From the NCBI GenBank assembly GCA_030430975.1, contig JAUIKB010000376.1, forward strand, positions 1-6,050: a stretch of 6,050 bases of DNA, in the 5' to 3' direction. Source of the DNA: Polyangia bacterium. GTDB lineage: Bacteria; Myxococcota_A; Polyangia; Polyangiales; Polyangiaceae. Made by a program: the position numbers and the translations under genes. Under the pieces are notes generated by a model. It saw only the letters and a program-made list of their open reading frames with translations, made no database searches and was not told the origin of the DNA. Shown piece after piece: positions 5,202 to 6,050 of the stretch; the stretch's first letter is position 1; each line of letters begins with the position of its first letter.

Positions 5202-6050
5202 GTGTTCTTTAATGGACAAGGCAACCTCGACTTCGCTAAGCATGCTGTCCCCGTGCAGCAAGCCCGCAGCGTCGAACCGTCCCCGTCTCGTTTCACACCG
5301 GCCAGTTTCGTAACGGAACTGCACGTCTTCACGGAGACGTTCGTCTTCGACGACGGTCACGTCGACGAGCTGCCCGTGCTTTCGCTGCGTTTCAATTACG
5401 ACGGGGTGCGCGTCCGTCCTCAGGATCGCCAACGCGACGAGATCCTCGACAGCCGCCCCGTGCCGCAGCTCGACCGCGACCATCGCGCCGAAGCGCAGGT
5501 GCAGTGCATGCTCGAACGCCACGGCGCGGTCGACCTGTTCTGCGTGGACGACTGCGCGACCGACGTGGACTCCGCCGCGGACTACTTGGTGCAAACCGAG
5601 AAAAACGTGCACCGGCTGTGCTCTTTCACGAAAGATGCGGTCCCAAAGCTGCGCGCACAGGGCTGGCTCGTCACCGTCGACGACGACTACCCGTACCAGC
5701 TCGCGGACGCGCAATTCTACGCGGCCCTGGAAGAAACCGAACGTCCCGACTGGTTCAGTCTCGAGCTGGGCGTGGAGCTCGGCGGCGAGCGCGTCAGCCT
5801 CCTGCCGGCGCTGCTCGAGTTGCTCGAGCAGAGCGCGAGCGCAGGAGGGCTCGACGCGCTCGCCCGTGTTCCCGCCAAGTTTCGAGCCGTGCAGGTCGCG
5901 CCGAACCGCTATCTAGCGCTCGAGGTCGAACGCATCGAGCGAGTGCTGAGCGTGCTGGTCGACCTCTATCAAGGCGGGCGTTGTGCGATCGAAAAACTCG
6001 ATTTCCCGGCGATGCTGGCGTCCGCGCTCAACCGACTCGACGACGCGCTG
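5202..6050 (+). CDS. SNF2-family helicase-like protein, N-terminal part (3' end outside window)
   Basis: The frame is open to the right edge and gives 283 residues counted from GTG 5202. Recognisable parts match the region that precedes the ATPase core in bacterial SNF2/Rad54-type DEAD/DEAH-box helicases: LPVLSLRFNYDG (57-68), SFTKDAVPKLRAQGWLVTVDDDYPYQL (141-167, beginning at the Ser-Phe), FYAALEE (172-178), DWFSLELGVELGGERVSLLPALLELL (183-208, key residues D183, W184, F185, L200-P202) and RYLALEVERIERVL (236-249). The Walker motifs of the helicase core would lie beyond the window, so the identity rests on this accessory region only. The start is uncertain. A TGA at 5190-5192 closes the frame upstream. 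The first candidates are GTG 5202 and GTG 5253, neither with a good ribosome site, and the first in-frame ATG (5508) falls inside the conserved part. Many relatives have a long SWIM zinc-finger N-terminus, which is not encoded here. It is likely a nucleic-acid-dependent ATPase; the cellular role is unknown. Confidence 0.75.
   Translation, partial: MFFNGQGNLDFAKHAVPVQQARSVEPSPSRFTPASFVTELHVFTETFVFDDGHVDELPVLSLRFNYDGVRVRPQDRQRDEILDSRPVPQLDRDHRAEAQVQCMLERHGAVDLFCVDDCATDVDSAADYLVQTEKNVHRLCSFTKDAVPKLRAQGWLVTVDDDYPYQLADAQFYAALEETERPDWFSLELGVELGGERVSLLPALLELLEQSASAGGLDALARVPAKFRAVQVAPNRYLALEVERIERVLSVLVDLYQGGRCAIEKLDFPAMLASALNRLDDAL

Noticed and set aside
5119..5313. Small plus-strand open frame (64 residues) with an in-phase A AAA AAC heptamer at 5133-5139, considered as a -1 frameshift leader for the SNF2-like gene
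   Set aside because: The heptamer is correctly phased, but the -1 frame it enters ends at TGA 5190-5192, so slippage there cannot join the SNF2 frame. The short protein resembles nothing and lacks a good ribosome site.
5142..5714. Open frame of 190 residues on the minus strand at the right end
   Set aside because: It lies opposite the plus-strand frame that carries clear SNF2-associated motifs, and its translation has no recognisable domain.
5811..5831. Perfect 9-bp hairpin CTGCTCGAG / CTCGAGCAG with a three-base loop
   Set aside because: It lies within conserved coding sequence for the Leu-Leu-Glu-Leu-Leu-Glu run, whose codons create the inverted repeat. No T-run or other regulatory context is present.

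Overview
The window is GC-rich (by eye about 60-65% G+C) and fits a myxobacterium or close relative (Myxococcota). Three things suggest this: a sigma-54 activator with an FHA sensor domain, a type especially abundant in that phylum; a large cysteine-rich FG-GAP lipoprotein with Gly/Asp/Ala/Ser-rich linkers; and a dense, high-GC gene layout. This is inferred from gene style, since no marker gene is present.

Layout. (1) Bases 2-1147, plus strand: the 3' part of an FHA-AAA+-Fis enhancer-binding protein whose start lies left of the window. (2) A 39-base gap holding a candidate -24/-12 (sigma-54-like) element. (3) Bases 1187-2656, plus strand: a carotenoid-oxygenase-family (RPE65/lignostilbene/apocarotenoid) iron dioxygenase carrying a twin-arginine lipoprotein signal, with all four iron-ligand histidines present. 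(4) A 27-base convergent gap beside an 8-bp GC-rich inverted repeat. (5) Bases 2684-5047, minus strand: a 787-residue predicted lipoprotein with a cysteine-rich N-terminal segment, about eight FG-GAP/VCBS-like motifs and a CARDB-like C-terminus. (6) A divergent gap of about 154 bases. (7) From about 5202 to the right edge, plus strand: the N-terminal part of a protein resembling the region before the ATPase core in bacterial SNF2-family helicases. The core itself would lie outside the window.

How they may work together. The activator has an intact GAFTGA loop, so it should genuinely work with sigma-54 RNA polymerase. The spaced TGG...TGC element between it and the dioxygenase makes local control plausible but unproven. 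The dioxygenase and the FG-GAP protein are both predicted envelope lipoproteins transcribed toward each other, but nothing shows a shared pathway. The SNF2-like gene looks unrelated. No RNA gene, insertion sequence, CRISPR array or attachment site was found. The most unusual item is the exported lipoprotein form of a carotenoid-cleavage-type dioxygenase next to a phosphothreonine-sensing sigma-54 activator.
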